Source of the DNA: Hyphomicrobiales bacterium
GTDB lineage: Bacteria; Pseudomonadota; Alphaproteobacteria; Rhizobiales; Rhizobiaceae
Assembly (NCBI GenBank): GCA_017305835.1
Contig: JAFKJY010000071.1
Location: 1-51,679, forward strand
Direction of reading: 5' to 3'
Length of the DNA: 51,679 nucleotides
The notes below the pieces were generated by a model, which ran no database searches, was not told the origin of the DNA, and saw only the letters and a program-made list of their open reading frames with translations. A program made the translations under genes and the position numbers. Shown one piece after another: positions 8,864 through 19,800 of the stretch. Each line of letters begins with the position of its first letter. Position 1 is the stretch's first letter.

Positions 8864-10132
8864 CTAGCCGTGCTCGGCGAACCAGCCGTCGAGCCTTTCC
8901 TCCAGCGCCGTCACCAGCGCCTCGTCGGGCAATTCCTCGATCACCTCGGCGAGGAAGGCCTTGACCAGCAGGCCGCGTGCGTCTTTCTCGGGCACGCCGC
9001 GCGCCATCAGATAGAACAGATGGTTGCCGTCGATCTCGGCCACCGTGGCGCCGTGGCCGCAGGCCACGTCGTCGGCGAAGATCTCCAGTTCCGGCTTGGT
9101 CGAGAACTCGCCGTCGTCGGTCAGAAGCAGCGTGTTGCAGGCCATCTTGGCGTCGGTCTTCTGCGCCTCGCGGGCCACGCGAATCTGGCCCTGGAACACG
9201 CCCTGCGCGCGGTCGAGCACGATGTTGCGCACGACCTCGGTCGAAGTCGCCCCGAAGCCGAGATGGTCGAGCACCATGGTGACGTCGCAATGCGTCTCGC
9301 CGGCGAGCAGGTTGACGCCGCGCAGGCGGAACTCGCACTCCTCGCCATCGGCCGTGACCCGCACCTCCTGACGCACCAGCTTGCCGCCGGAGTTCATGAT
9401 GAACAGGGTGAGCTTGGCGTCCTTGGCGATCGAGGCGTTGAACTGGCCGAGATAGGTCGCCCCGGCGGCCTCCTCCTGCACGATCACCCAGGTGAGCTCC
9501 GCGCCCTCGCCGACGACGACGTTGCTCACCGACGTCGCGAAGCCGGCGGCCTCGCCGGCCTGCCGCTCGACGATGGTCGCCCTGGCGCGCGCGCCGATCT
9601 TGACGGGGAAGCGCACATGGCTCTGTCCCGGCCCGATCAGGTTCTGCAGCTCGATCGGCTGCTCGACCACCGCGTCCTCGTCAACCTGGATGAAATGGCC
9701 GTCGGCGACGAAGGCGACGTTGATCGCGCCGATCGCGTCGGCGGCGTCCTGCGGCTGGAGCGCCGGCGCATAGGAGCCGTCGGCCAGCATGTCGGGCACG
9801 CGGCGCAGGGTGACGCCCTCGACAGCCGCGGCAGCGGGACCGCCGACGCCGTTCAGCGTCGCGAGCACGGTAGAGCCCTCGACCAGCGGCGCCAGCGGCG
9901 CGACCTTGACGGCCGGATCGAAGGCCGGCACGGCGGCGAGCAGCCGGCGCAGGTCGGTGTAGTGCCACGCCTCGACGCGCCGGTTCGGCAGCCCGGCCTT
10001 GATGCGCTCCACCGCCTCGTCGCGCCTGATCATGACGGCGGCGTCGCCCGGCAGGTCGGAAAGCCGCTCGGTGAACGCCTCGACCAGTGCGGCCTCGGCC
10101 GCGGTCGGCGTCGGTTTGGCCTGCATGTTCAT
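8864..10132 (-). CDS. sufD: Fe-S cluster assembly protein SufD
   Basis: 422 residues with the beta-helical SufBD core. It pairs with SufB to form the SufBC2D scaffold complex in the cytoplasm; SufD is needed for iron entry. The C-terminal part carries the conserved HGATVAEIDGNHLFYLMARG segment at about 346-365, close to the matching segment of SufB. It starts four bases after sufC. Confidence 0.94.
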   Translation of the reverse strand: MNMQAKPTPTAAEAALVEAFTERLSDLPGDAAVMIRRDEAVERIKAGLPNRRVEAWHYTDLRRLLAAVPAFDPAVKVAPLAPLVEGSTVLATLNGVGGPAAAAVEGVTLRRVPDMLADGSYAPALQPQDAADAIGAINVAFVADGHFIQVDEDAVVEQPIELQNLIGPGQSHVRFPVKIGARARATIVERQAGEAAGFATSVSNVVVGEGAELTWVIVQEEAAGATYLGQFNASIAKDAKLTLFIMNSGGKLVRQEVRVTADGEECEFRLRGVNLLAGETHCDVTMVLDHLGFGATSTEVVRNIVLDRAQGVFQGQIRVAREAQKTDAKMACNTLLLTDDGEFSTKPELEIFADDVACGHGATVAEIDGNHLFYLMARGVPEKDARGLLVKAFLAEVIEELPDEALVTALEERLDGWFAEHG

Positions 10133-10136
10133 GGGT

Positions 10137-10892
10137 CTACGCAGCCTCTCCGATCACGCCGGCATAGCCGTTCTTCTCAAGCTCCAGGGCAAGGCCCTTG
10201 TCGCCGGACTTCACCACCTGGCCGCGATAGAGCACATGCACCGTATCCGGCACGATATAGTCGAGCAGGCGCTGGTAGTGGGTGATGACGACGATCGCAC
10301 GATCGGGCGCGCGCAGCGTGTTGACGCCGTCGGCGACGATCTTCAGCGCGTCGATGTCGAGGCCGGAATCGGTTTCGTCGAGCACGCACAGCTTCGGCTC
10401 CAGCAATTTCATCTGCAGGATCTCGGCGCGTTTCTTCTCGCCGCCCGAGAAGCCGACGTTGAGCGGCCGCTTGAGCATGTCCATGTTCATCTGGAGAGCG
10501 CCGGAGGCCTCCTTCACGCGCTTCAGGAACTCCGGCACCTTCAGCGGCTCCTCGCCGCGCGCCTTGCGCTGCGAGTTCATCGCTACCTTGAGGAATTCCA
10601 TCGTCGCCACGCCCGGTATCTCCATCGGATACTGGAAGGCGAGGAAGATGCCCTTCGCCGCGCGCTCGGCCGGATCCAGCTCGAGGATCGATTCGCCGTT
10701 GTAGAGGATGTCGCCCTCGGTCACCTCGTAGTCCTCGCGGCCGGCGAGGATGTAGGAGAGCGTCGACTTGCCGGAGCCGTTCGGCCCCATGATGGCGGCG
10801 ACCTCGCCGGCCTTCACGGTCAGGTTCAGGCCACGGATGATCTCGGTGCCGTCCTCGGCGATGCGGGCGTGCAGATTCCTGATTTCGAGCAT
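10137..10892 (-). CDS. sufC: Fe-S assembly ATPase SufC
   Basis: 251 residues, ABC-type ATPase without a membrane partner. Walker A is GPNGSGKST (36-44), the signature is FSGGE (148-152) and Walker B with its catalytic acid is LCVLDETDSGLD (168-179). ATP-driven dimerisation opens the SufBC2D scaffold. The Q-loop FQYP (87-90) and the H-loop in VVITHYQRLL are present. The start ATG has AGGAAG upstream. It lies 43 bases downstream of sufB. Confidence 0.96.
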   Translation of the reverse strand: MLEIRNLHARIAEDGTEIIRGLNLTVKAGEVAAIMGPNGSGKSTLSYILAGREDYEVTEGDILYNGESILELDPAERAAKGIFLAFQYPMEIPGVATMEFLKVAMNSQRKARGEEPLKVPEFLKRVKEASGALQMNMDMLKRPLNVGFSGGEKKRAEILQMKLLEPKLCVLDETDSGLDIDALKIVADGVNTLRAPDRAIVVITHYQRLLDYIVPDTVHVLYRGQVVKSGDKGLALELEKNGYAGVIGEAA

Positions 10893-10935
10893 TTTTTCTT
10901 CTTCCTGAATTGCGTGCGGTCGGCCGGCGGCGGGA

Positions 10936-12453
<1,518 letters not shown>

Positions 12454-12595
12454 TGGCGTTCTCCATCCTTGCCGGAGTCAAGGTCCGGCAGTTGCAGACG
12501 TCGTATGTGGCCGCGCGAGCGGCATTCCTCATGTAGTGCGCCGACGGCCCGATTGCACGGGGGCGACGCAACCACAAGCATACGTTTGGGCGACG

Positions 12596-13759
12596 TCAGG
12601 CCGCCCGGTTGGTCTCCGTCCTGCGGCCGACGAGCTTCGCCAGGGCCGAACGGAACATCGCGATCTCCTCCGCAGTCGTGGAATGACCGAGCGAGACGCG
12701 CAGCGCGCCGTCGCCTCCGTCATGTCCCATCGCCTTGAGCACGTGGCTCGGGCCGACCCGCCCCGAGGAGCAGGCCGAACCGGCCGACAGCGCGACGCCG
12801 GCGAGATCGAAGGCGATCTGCGCGGTCTCGGCTTTCACGCCCGGTATCGCAAAGAAGCTCGTATTGGCAAGACGCGGCGCGCCCTCTCCATAGATCGTCG
12901 CACCCGGCGCCAGCTCGCGCAGCGTCGCCTCGGCCATGTCGCGCAGCGCCGCCACCGCCGCCATTTCGGGCAGGCGCGCGCGGGCCACGTCCGCCGCGGC
13001 GCCGAAGCCCACGACCGCGGCGACGTTCTCGGTGCCGGCGCGGTGGCCCTTCTCCTGGCCGCCGCCGCGCACCAGCGGGGCCGGCATCATCAGGTCCGAC
13101 ACGCCGACGATCGCGCCGGCGCCCTGCGGGCCGCCGATCTTGTGCGAGGACAGGATGAGGAAATCGCCCCATCCGCTTGAAATATCAATCGGGATGCGCC
13201 CTGCCGCCTGCACCGCGTCGACAACCAGCACCCCGCCGGCCGCCTTGACGACCCGTGCGATCTCCGCGACCGGCTGGATCACGCCCGTCTCGTTGTTGGC
13301 GGCATGTACCGCCACCAGCGGCAGGCCGGCCTGGCGGGCGTGCGCGGCCAGCATCGCCTCCAGCGCGGCAAGGTCGGCGATGCCGTCGCCGTCGATGCCG
13401 AAGACGGAAATGTCGGCCGGCGCGAAGCGCCCGCCGGACAGAAGGCAGGGATGGTCGGCCGCGCAGACATAGAGACGCGCCATGCGCAACGGGGCGCGTC
13501 CCATGCGCCAGTCGGGCGTCAGAAGGGTCGAGGCTGCCTCGGTCGCGCCCGAGGTGAAGACGACATGCGCCGGCGTGGCGCCGACGAGCGCTGCGACCTG
13601 CCGGCGCGCGGCCTCGACGAGCCGCCGCGCCGCCCTGCCCTCGCCATGCACGGACGAGGCATTGCCGCCGGCGTCGAGCGCGGCCAGCATCGCCGCACGC
13701 GCTTCCGGCAGAAGCGGCGCGCTGGCGTTGTGGTCCAGATAGGCTCGGGGCGCGGTCAT
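12596..13759 (-). CDS. IscS/NifS-like cysteine desulfurase heading the suf operon
   Basis: 387 residues, group I type. PLP lysine is Lys207 (SSHKIGGPQGAGA) and the catalytic cysteine is Cys330 in the flexible loop SAGSACSSG, longer than in SufS. It is therefore a second desulfurase next to sufS; one may serve clusters and the other tRNA thiolation or general sulfur supply. A desulfurase of this type ahead of sufB is, as I recall, usual in rhizobia. It is the first gene of the operon, with a promoter and an Irr-box-like site about 115 bases upstream. Its own ribosome site is weak. Confidence 0.92.
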   Translation of the reverse strand: MTAPRAYLDHNASAPLLPEARAAMLAALDAGGNASSVHGEGRAARRLVEAARRQVAALVGATPAHVVFTSGATEAASTLLTPDWRMGRAPLRMARLYVCAADHPCLLSGGRFAPADISVFGIDGDGIADLAALEAMLAAHARQAGLPLVAVHAANNETGVIQPVAEIARVVKAAGGVLVVDAVQAAGRIPIDISSGWGDFLILSSHKIGGPQGAGAIVGVSDLMMPAPLVRGGGQEKGHRAGTENVAAVVGFGAAADVARARLPEMAAVAALRDMAEATLRELAPGATIYGEGAPRLANTSFFAIPGVKAETAQIAFDLAGVALSAGSACSSGRVGPSHVLKAMGHDGGDGALRVSLGHSTTAEEIAMFRSALAKLVGRRTETNRAA

Positions 13760-13874
13760 GGCTGCAGTTACGGCTGCTTCACTCTTCGAGGCGCGGGACG
13801 GCGTTATTTCCTTGAAATCCTAGGCGCCGCCATCCTATCTACGCGGCTGTCGCCGGCACGCTCAGGCGTTCCAG

Positions 13875-13891
13875 TTTTGAATAGTTCTAAA
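13875..13891. promoter_or_regulatory. Irr-box (iron control element) candidate
   Basis: TTTTGAATAGTTCTAAA fits the rhizobial iron control element TTTAGAA-N3-TTCTAAA with a single mismatch; the right half is perfect. It lies between the divergent desulfurase/suf operon and the hydrolase gene, three bases past the proposed -10 box of the suf promoter, so a bound Irr would cover the transcription start. Irr control of suf genes is known or predicted in Rhizobiales. The match is seen in the sequence; binding is inferred. Confidence 0.65.
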
Positions 13892-13894
13892 TTG

Positions 13895-13923
13895 GTTCTA
13901 TGGAGCCGTTCGGGCCCCGTCAA
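13895..13923 (-). promoter_or_regulatory. Likely promoter of the iscS-suf operon
   Basis: On the minus strand TTGACG (13923-13918) and TAGAAC (13900-13895) are separated by exactly 17 bases. The -35 is good and the -10 moderate. The Irr-box candidate follows at once, which would suit repression. The leader before the first gene would be about 130 bases. Confidence 0.5.
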
Positions 13924-13988
13924 GTGCGCCGCCTGCGGGCCAGGCGCAAATCCTGACAAGTCTGCCCAACTTTAACACGGAGTCACGT

Positions 13989-14663
13989 ATGCCCGAGGTC
14001 ATTTTCGCCGGTCCCGCTGGGCGCCTCGAGGGCCGCTACCAGCCCGCCAAGGCGAAGAGCGCCCCGATCGCGATCATCCTGCATCCGCATCCGCAGTTCG
14101 GCGGGACGATGAACAACAAGATCGTCTACGACCTGTTCTACATGTTCCAGAAGCGCGATTTCACCACGCTGCGCTTCAACTTCCGCGGCATCGGCAGGAG
14201 CCAGGGCGAGTTCGACCACGGCACGGGCGAGCTGTCGGACGCGGCCTCCGCGCTCGACTGGGTGCAGTCGCTGCATCCCGATTCCAAGAGCTGCTGGGTC
14301 GCCGGCTATTCGTTCGGCGCGTGGATCGGCATGCAGCTCCTGATGCGGCGGCCGGAGATCGAGGGCTTCATCTCGATCGCGCCGCAGCCCAACATCTACG
14401 ACTTCTCCTTCCTCGCCCCCTGCCCGTCTTCTGGCCTCATCATCCACGGGGATTCCGACAAGGTGGCGCCGGCCAAGGACGTGCAGGGCCTCGTCGACAA
14501 GCTGCAGTCGCAGAAGGGCATCACGATCACGCAGAAGACCATGTCCGGCGTGAACCATTTCTTCTCCGGCCAGGAAGACGTGCTGATCGAGGAGTGCTCC
14601 GACTATCTCGACCGCAGGTTGCGCGGCGAGCTCTCCGATCCGCGGCCCAAGCGGCTGCGATAG
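13989..14663 (+). CDS. Alpha/beta hydrolase (COG2945-like)
   Basis: 224 residues with an intact catalytic triad: Ser108 in GYSFGAW, Asp157 in HGDSDKVAP and His190 in GVNHFF. HPHPQFGG (32-39) forms the oxyanion-hole region. COG2945 members are small cytoplasmic esterase-like hydrolases of unknown substrate; the true reaction is not known. The gene is divergent from the desulfurase/suf operon and shares the intergenic region with the Irr-box candidate; a weak promoter (TTGAAT-16-TATGGA, 13877-13904) would overlap that box, so iron could affect it too. Confidence 0.87.
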   Translation: MPEVIFAGPAGRLEGRYQPAKAKSAPIAIILHPHPQFGGTMNNKIVYDLFYMFQKRDFTTLRFNFRGIGRSQGEFDHGTGELSDAASALDWVQSLHPDSKSCWVAGYSFGAWIGMQLLMRRPEIEGFISIAPQPNIYDFSFLAPCPSSGLIIHGDSDKVAPAKDVQGLVDKLQSQKGITITQKTMSGVNHFFSGQEDVLIEECSDYLDRRLRGELSDPRPKRLR

Positions 14664-14812
14664 GCCGCCTTTCGCATCGACAAGGGCCGCGGCCCGCCCC
14701 GCGCCGATCCGGCATCGGCCGGGGAAAACCTTGCGTTGTGCTCGACAGCCGGCTTGACGCATGAGACGCTTCGACCGTGCGAATCAACCGCCTGCAAGGG
14801 GGAAATACCGTC

Positions 14813-15169
14813 GTGAGCAAATTCGAGGTCTACAAGGACAAGAAGGGCGAGACGCGTTTCCGGTATCGCGCCGCGAATGGCGAGATCGTGTTCAGCTCGG
14901 AAGGCTACAAGGCCAAGGCATCGGCCATGAAGTCGATCGAGTCGATCAAGAAGAACGTGGCCACCGCCGAAGTCGTCGAGGAAGCCGCCAAGGCCCCGGC
15001 CAAGAAGCCGGCCGCCGTCGCCGCGAAGACTGCCAAGGCTCCCGCCAAGTCGGCGGCGAAGCCTGCAGCCGCGAAGGCCGCTCCCGCCAAGAAGGCGGCT
15101 GCGCCGAAGGCGAAGGCTGCTGCCAAGGCCCCCGCCAAGAAGGCCGCCGCCCCCAAGGCGAAAGCCTGA
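14813..15169 (+). CDS. DUF1508 (YegP-like) protein with H1-like Lys/Ala tail
   Basis: 118 residues. The first 50 form a single DUF1508 unit (KFEVYKDKKGETRFRYRA, then EGYKAKASAMKSIESIKKN). From about residue 58 the protein is almost purely Ala, Lys and Pro in AKAPAKKAAAPKAKA-like repeats, as in histone H1-like and other bacterial nucleic-acid-binding tails. I chose GTG 14813 because AAGGGGG stands ten bases upstream; an earlier GTG at 14777 lacks this. DUF1508 has no firm function. Binding to DNA or RNA through the tail is an inference from composition. An intrinsic terminator follows. Confidence 0.85.
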   Translation: MSKFEVYKDKKGETRFRYRAANGEIVFSSEGYKAKASAMKSIESIKKNVATAEVVEEAAKAPAKKPAAVAAKTAKAPAKSAAKPAAAKAAPAKKAAAPKAKAAAKAPAKKAAAPKAKA

Positions 15170-15189
15170 TTGCCGCATGACGGAGATCG

Positions 15190-15220
15190 CCCGGCTTCGT
15201 AGCCGAGCCGGGTGATTTTT
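15190..15220 (+). terminator. Intrinsic terminator after the DUF1508 gene
   Basis: CCCGGCT (15190-15196) pairs with AGCCGGG (15206-15212) over a nine-base loop and is followed by TGATTTTT. It lies 20 bases past the stop codon and separates this transcript from tyrS. Confidence 0.8.
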
Positions 15221-15382
15221 GCGGCGGGCGGCCTACGCCCCTGCTTCGTCGCGGCCTTTCCCGCCGCAGGCGTGCGCGCCGGCCATCCGTGCCGCCGCGC
15301 GACGCAGGTTGTGATCTTCGCCGGAACGATGCTAAAGCGCGGCCGGCCGCCACGTCGCGGCGCTTTCCCGACGAGATCACCG

Positions 15383-16636
15383 ATGACCGCCTTCAAGTCC
15401 GATTTCCTGCGCACGCTCGCCGAGCGCGGCTTCATCCACCAGATTTCCGATGCGGAAGGGCTCGACGAGAAGCTGCGCAAGGAGGTCGTCACCGCCTATG
15501 TCGGCTACGACGCCACGGCGACCAGCCTGCACATCGGCAATCTGATCAGCGTCACCATGCTCTACTGGTTGCAGGAGACCGGCCACCGTCCGGTCACGCT
15601 GATGGGCGGCGGCACTTCGATGATCGGCGACCCGTCCTTCCGCGACGACCAGCGCTCGCTGCTCTCGCCGCAGAAGATCGACGAGAACATCGAGGGCATC
15701 AAGAAGGTCTTCAGCCGCATGCTGCGCTACGGCGACGGCCCGACCGACGCGATCATGGTCAACAATGCCGACTGGCTGATGAAGCTGAACTATGTCGAGT
15801 TCCTGCGCGACGTCGGCCGCCATTTCTCGGTCAACCGCATGCTGACCTTCGACAGCGTCAAGCTCAGGCTCGACCGCGAGCAGTCGCTGTCCTTCCTCGA
15901 ATTCAACTACATGATCCTGCAAGGCTACGACTTCGTCGAGCTGAACCGCCGCTACGGCGTCAGCCTCCAGATGGGCGGATCCGACCAGTGGGGCAATATC
16001 ATCAACGGCGTCGACCTCTCCCACCGCATGGGCGGGGCGCAGCTTTACGCGCTGACGACGCCGCTGCTCACCACTTCCTCCGGCGCCAAGATGGGCAAGT
16101 CGGCCAAGGGCGCAGTGTGGCTGAACGGCGACCTGTTTTCGTCTTACGACTTCTGGCAATATTGGCGCAACACCGAGGACGCCGACGTCGAGCGCTTCCT
16201 GAAAATCTTCACCCGCCTGCCGCTGGACGAGATCGCGCGGCTGGCGGCGCTGGGCGGCTCGGAAATCAACGAAGCCAAGAAGGTGCTGGCGACCGAGGCA
16301 ACGGCCATCGTGCACGGCCGCGCGGCGGCCGAGCTTGCCGCCGAGACGGCGCGCAAGACCTTCGAGGAAGGCGCGATGGCCGAAAGCCTGCCGTCGATCG
16401 ACGTGCCGGCGGCCGAGCTTGAAGCCGGCATCGGCGTGCTGGCGCTGTTCGTGCGGGCGGGGCTGGCGGCCTCCAACGGCGAGGTGCGTCGCCAGATCCA
16501 GGGCGGTGGCGTGCGCGTCAACGACCGGCCGGTCTCCGACGACCGCCTCGTCGTCGGCGCGGCCGACATGACCGGCGACGGCGTCATCAAGCTGTCGATG
16601 GGCAAGAAGAAGCACGTTCTCGTGCGCGCGGGCTGA
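15383..16636 (+). CDS. tyrS: Tyrosyl-tRNA synthetase
   Basis: 417 residues, class I synthetase. The HIGH motif appears as HIGN (50-53) and KMSKS as KMGKS (237-241), both normal variants in bacterial TyrRS. SDQWGNI (201-207) belongs to the active site. A C-terminal S4 RNA-binding domain occupies about 350-415 ([19 protein letters not shown]). It charges tRNA-Tyr. The ATG at 15383 begins homologous sequence; the frame is open upstream but without similarity. Its TGA touches the stop codon of the convergent 70-aa gene with no base between. Confidence 0.97.
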   Translation: MTAFKSDFLRTLAERGFIHQISDAEGLDEKLRKEVVTAYVGYDATATSLHIGNLISVTMLYWLQETGHRPVTLMGGGTSMIGDPSFRDDQRSLLSPQKIDENIEGIKKVFSRMLRYGDGPTDAIMVNNADWLMKLNYVEFLRDVGRHFSVNRMLTFDSVKLRLDREQSLSFLEFNYMILQGYDFVELNRRYGVSLQMGGSDQWGNIINGVDLSHRMGGAQLYALTTPLLTTSSGAKMGKSAKGAVWLNGDLFSSYDFWQYWRNTEDADVERFLKIFTRLPLDEIARLAALGGSEINEAKKVLATEATAIVHGRAAAELAAETARKTFEEGAMAESLPSIDVPAAELEAGIGVLALFVRAGLAASNGEVRRQIQGGGVRVNDRPVSDDRLVVGAADMTGDGVIKLSMGKKKHVLVRAG

Positions 16637-16849
16637 TCAGTCGTCCTGCAAGGGCACGACGTCATCGCGGTTCTCGTAGTGGACCAGACCGATCTCGTCG
16701 GTCTCGACCATCAACCCCTTGCCGAGATACGTCCAGTCGGCCGCCACGAAGCCGTCGACGGCCTCGACCGCATCTATGTCGACGACGATGGTGCCGTGCA
16801 GGTCGCCTTCCGCCAGGACCCGGTCGCCGACGCGGAGCGGTTGCGCCAT
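16637..16849 (-). CDS. Small unknown protein coupled to the AsmA-like gene
   Basis: 70 residues, acidic, with MAQPLRVGDRVLAEGDLHGTIVVDID at the front. This resembles a small SH3-like or KOW-like beta barrel (RVGDRV-G-IV-DI pattern), but I cannot name a family. The ATG shares its A with the TGA of the upstream AsmA-like gene (TGATG), so it is very likely translated by reinitiation. Its stop abuts that of tyrS. Coding status is supported by the coupling and its unbroken length; function unknown. Confidence 0.7.
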   Translation of the reverse strand: MAQPLRVGDRVLAEGDLHGTIVVDIDAVEAVDGFVAADWTYLGKGLMVETDEIGLVHYENRDDVVPLQDD

Positions 16850-19800
16850 CACCGATACTCGAAGATCGAGCGGAAGATGCCGGGCGCGACGATCGACAGC
16901 GGGTTGATCGCGAGCTGCGGCTCCGAGGTCTTGCCGCTCAGCTTGAAGGTGATGCCGATCAGGCCGCGGTCGCGGCCGTTGCCGAGGATCTGGCCGAGGA
17001 TGGGGATCTCGCCGAAGATGCGGTTCAGGCCGTAGGCCGGCATGAAGGTGCCGGTGATCGCCATGTTGCCGTCGCCGTCGAACACCTTCCCCTGGAAGGT
17101 GCTGCCGATTGTCGGCCCGCGCACCACCCCGTCCGACACCGAGAGATAGTCCGCGCCCTTCTCGACGCGCGCGAAGCCGCGCTCGAACTTCGCCTGCGAC
17201 ACGTCGAGATCGCGCCGCACCGCCTGGTTGAGCGAGCGGTCGGCGCCGGGCGGCGGCTTGCTGACGATCGACTGCAGCCGCGCCTCGTTGACGATCGCGA
17301 AGTTGCGGACGTCGATCTGGCCGGCGAGCGGCCCGTCGGCAGCGCCCGACAGCGACAGCGTCGCGGTGCCGCCGTGGAGGTTCTCGTAGACGTCGAGGAA
17401 ACGCAGCACGGCGCCGATGTCGCCGGCCTGCGCCTCGACCTTGCGGCCGCTGCCGGCGGTGGCGTCGACCACGGTGACGCGCGCGCCAGTGCGCGTTGTC
17501 GCCGAGGCGCGGATGCCGCCCACGGTCGTGCCGGCCGCCGAATAGGCGAGCTTGACGTCCTTCAGCACCTCGTCGTGGAAGCCACCCATCTCCGTGATGC
17601 GGGCGTCGAGCGAGATGTCGACGTCCGGGTCGGACGACTTGGCGGGCTTGGCGCCGGTCAGGTCGCCGAAGCGGCGGATGAAGGGCCGCGCGTCGAGCGA
17701 CTTGCCGCTGACCGAGATCATGTAGCCGCCGCGCCTGCGCTCGATCGAGGCGCGGGCGTCGTCGCCGCGGTTGAGCGCGAAGCGCGAGAACTGGGCGCCG
17801 GCCAGCCCGTCGTCGTCGACGGTGAGGTCGCCCGCCGCGCCGAAGCCGGAGCCGTCGAGCCTGAAGTCGGCGAGCCGCGTGACCGCGTCCTTCGACGACA
17901 GCACGAAGCTGGCGCGCGCCGCCACGCCGGCTCCCTTGCTCCAGCCCAGCCAGGGCAAAGCGAGCGTGGTGTCGGCCAGGTCCACCTCGACCTTCTGGCG
18001 CCCCTCGCCCAGCGCCTCCAGCTCGACCACGAAGGGACCGCTCACCACCGACGACAGGCCGGGCAGCAGCCTCTCGCGCGCGGCATTGTCGAAATGCAGC
18101 CGCGCCGTCAGCGAGCGCTTCGCGCCGCCTTGCAGCGGCTCGCTCAGCGAGATCTCGGCCGGAACGTCGTTGAGCTTTGCCGTCGCCTGGATCAGGGCCC
18201 TGTCGGGCCGCGCCGAGATCGTGCCCTTCGCCTCGGTGACGAGTTGCCCCTCGAACGGCTTGTCGATCGACAGGCCGGTATAGGCGAGGTCGACCCGCCA
18301 GTTGAGGTCCTTCAGCTCGGACCCGCGCTCCAGCGGTATCCGCGCCTCGACCTCGCCCGTCACGTCGCCGCTCAGCGACTTGGGCTCGAGGTCGATGAAG
18401 CGCTCCATGTCGATCGGGTCGTAGGAGCCCATCTCGGCGACCGCCGCGGCCTTGCCTTCGATCTGGATGTCGAGGTCGCCGATCAGCGGGTGCAGGTGGG
18501 CGTTGGCGATCCTGAACGTGCCGTCGCGCGCGGCCAGCGTGCGGCCGCTGGGCATGAAGACCGTGCCCGAGGCGAGCGTGATGTCGACATCGGTGCCCTT
18601 GAAGTCGATGGCGCCGACGGCGTCGCGCACCGGCGGGATGGTGCCGGTGACGTCGAAGCGGGCGCCGCGCACCTCGAAATGGCCGGAGATCTCGTCGGGC
18701 GAGAGCTGCTTGCCCTCGCCGAGGCTACCCGGCTGCGCGTCGAGCACGAGCCGGCTGTTCTCGACGACGCCGCCGAACACGTTGGCGAGCGCCCATTCGC
18801 GCGCGCCGGGCGCGGCGAACCATGGCCATACCGACTTGGCGTAGCCGACCGGCAGCTTCGAGACCGCGATCGCCAGACCGACCGCCGGCGTCTGCGACCC
18901 GGCGAGCTCCAGCGAGGCGGAGCCGACTACCTCGCCCTGATCCGTGCGCACGACCAGTTCCGGCGCCACGAAGCGCTGCCAGTCGTCCGATATGCGGCCG
19001 GAGACGCGCACGACCGCGCGCAGCGGCGGCTCGTTGGCGTCGGCCGGGGCAAGCACGGAATTGTTGCTGACCAGCTCGAAGCGGTAGAACGGCGCGAGCT
19101 CCCCCTCCCCGTCGCCCGGCTGCGGCCCGACGGCGCCCGAGAAGACGAGGCGGGAGCGGCCGGTGTCCACCTCGACGCGGGAGAACTCGATCTTGCCGGA
19201 CCCGCCGGCGAGCATCAGCGAGGCCTTGCCGCCCGCCTCGACCGTGCCGCTGCGGCGGAACTTGAGCTGGGTGCCGGAGAAGCCGACCTGCGCGGAGATC
19301 TCGCCCTTGCCCGCATTCGCGGCCTGGTCGCCGGCGAGCGCAAGCTCGAACGAGCCCGGCCAGAAATAGGGTCCGTCGGGATCTGCGCGCTCGGCTTGCG
19401 GCACCGGCTTGCCGGTCGGCGCCGAGGCGAGCTTGAGCGTGAACGCGGCGCCCTCGTGGCCGGCATCGGGCCGCGAGGCCTCGCCGTCCACCGTCAGGCG
19501 CTGGCCGTCGGCGTCGAGCTCGCCCTCGACCTTCAGCCTGCCGCGCCGGTCCTTGACGACGCTGGCGCTGGCCACGTGCACCGTGCTCACCGGCAATCCG
19601 GCCGGCAGGCGCAGCTCGACATTGTCGAGCCGGAACGAGCCGGCGCCGGACGGGCTGATCGAATCGAGCGCGGCATGCACCTCGCCGAACACCACGGCCA
19701 GCAGCTCGTCGGCATCTATGATTCCGTCGTCGCCGCCGAGCGCCTTGCGCCAGTCGCCGCCGGCCTCGCCCCGCCATGCCGCGAGGTCGATCTCGGCGTC

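Noticed and set aside
7751..10285. 844-codon open frame on the plus strand across sufS-sufD-sufC
   Set aside because: Antisense to well-supported suf genes; its product is low-complexity and has no domain.
12454..12595. Second regulatory site or promoter ahead of sufB
   Set aside because: No convincing -35/-10 pair, Irr, RirA or IscR motif could be seen in this gap.
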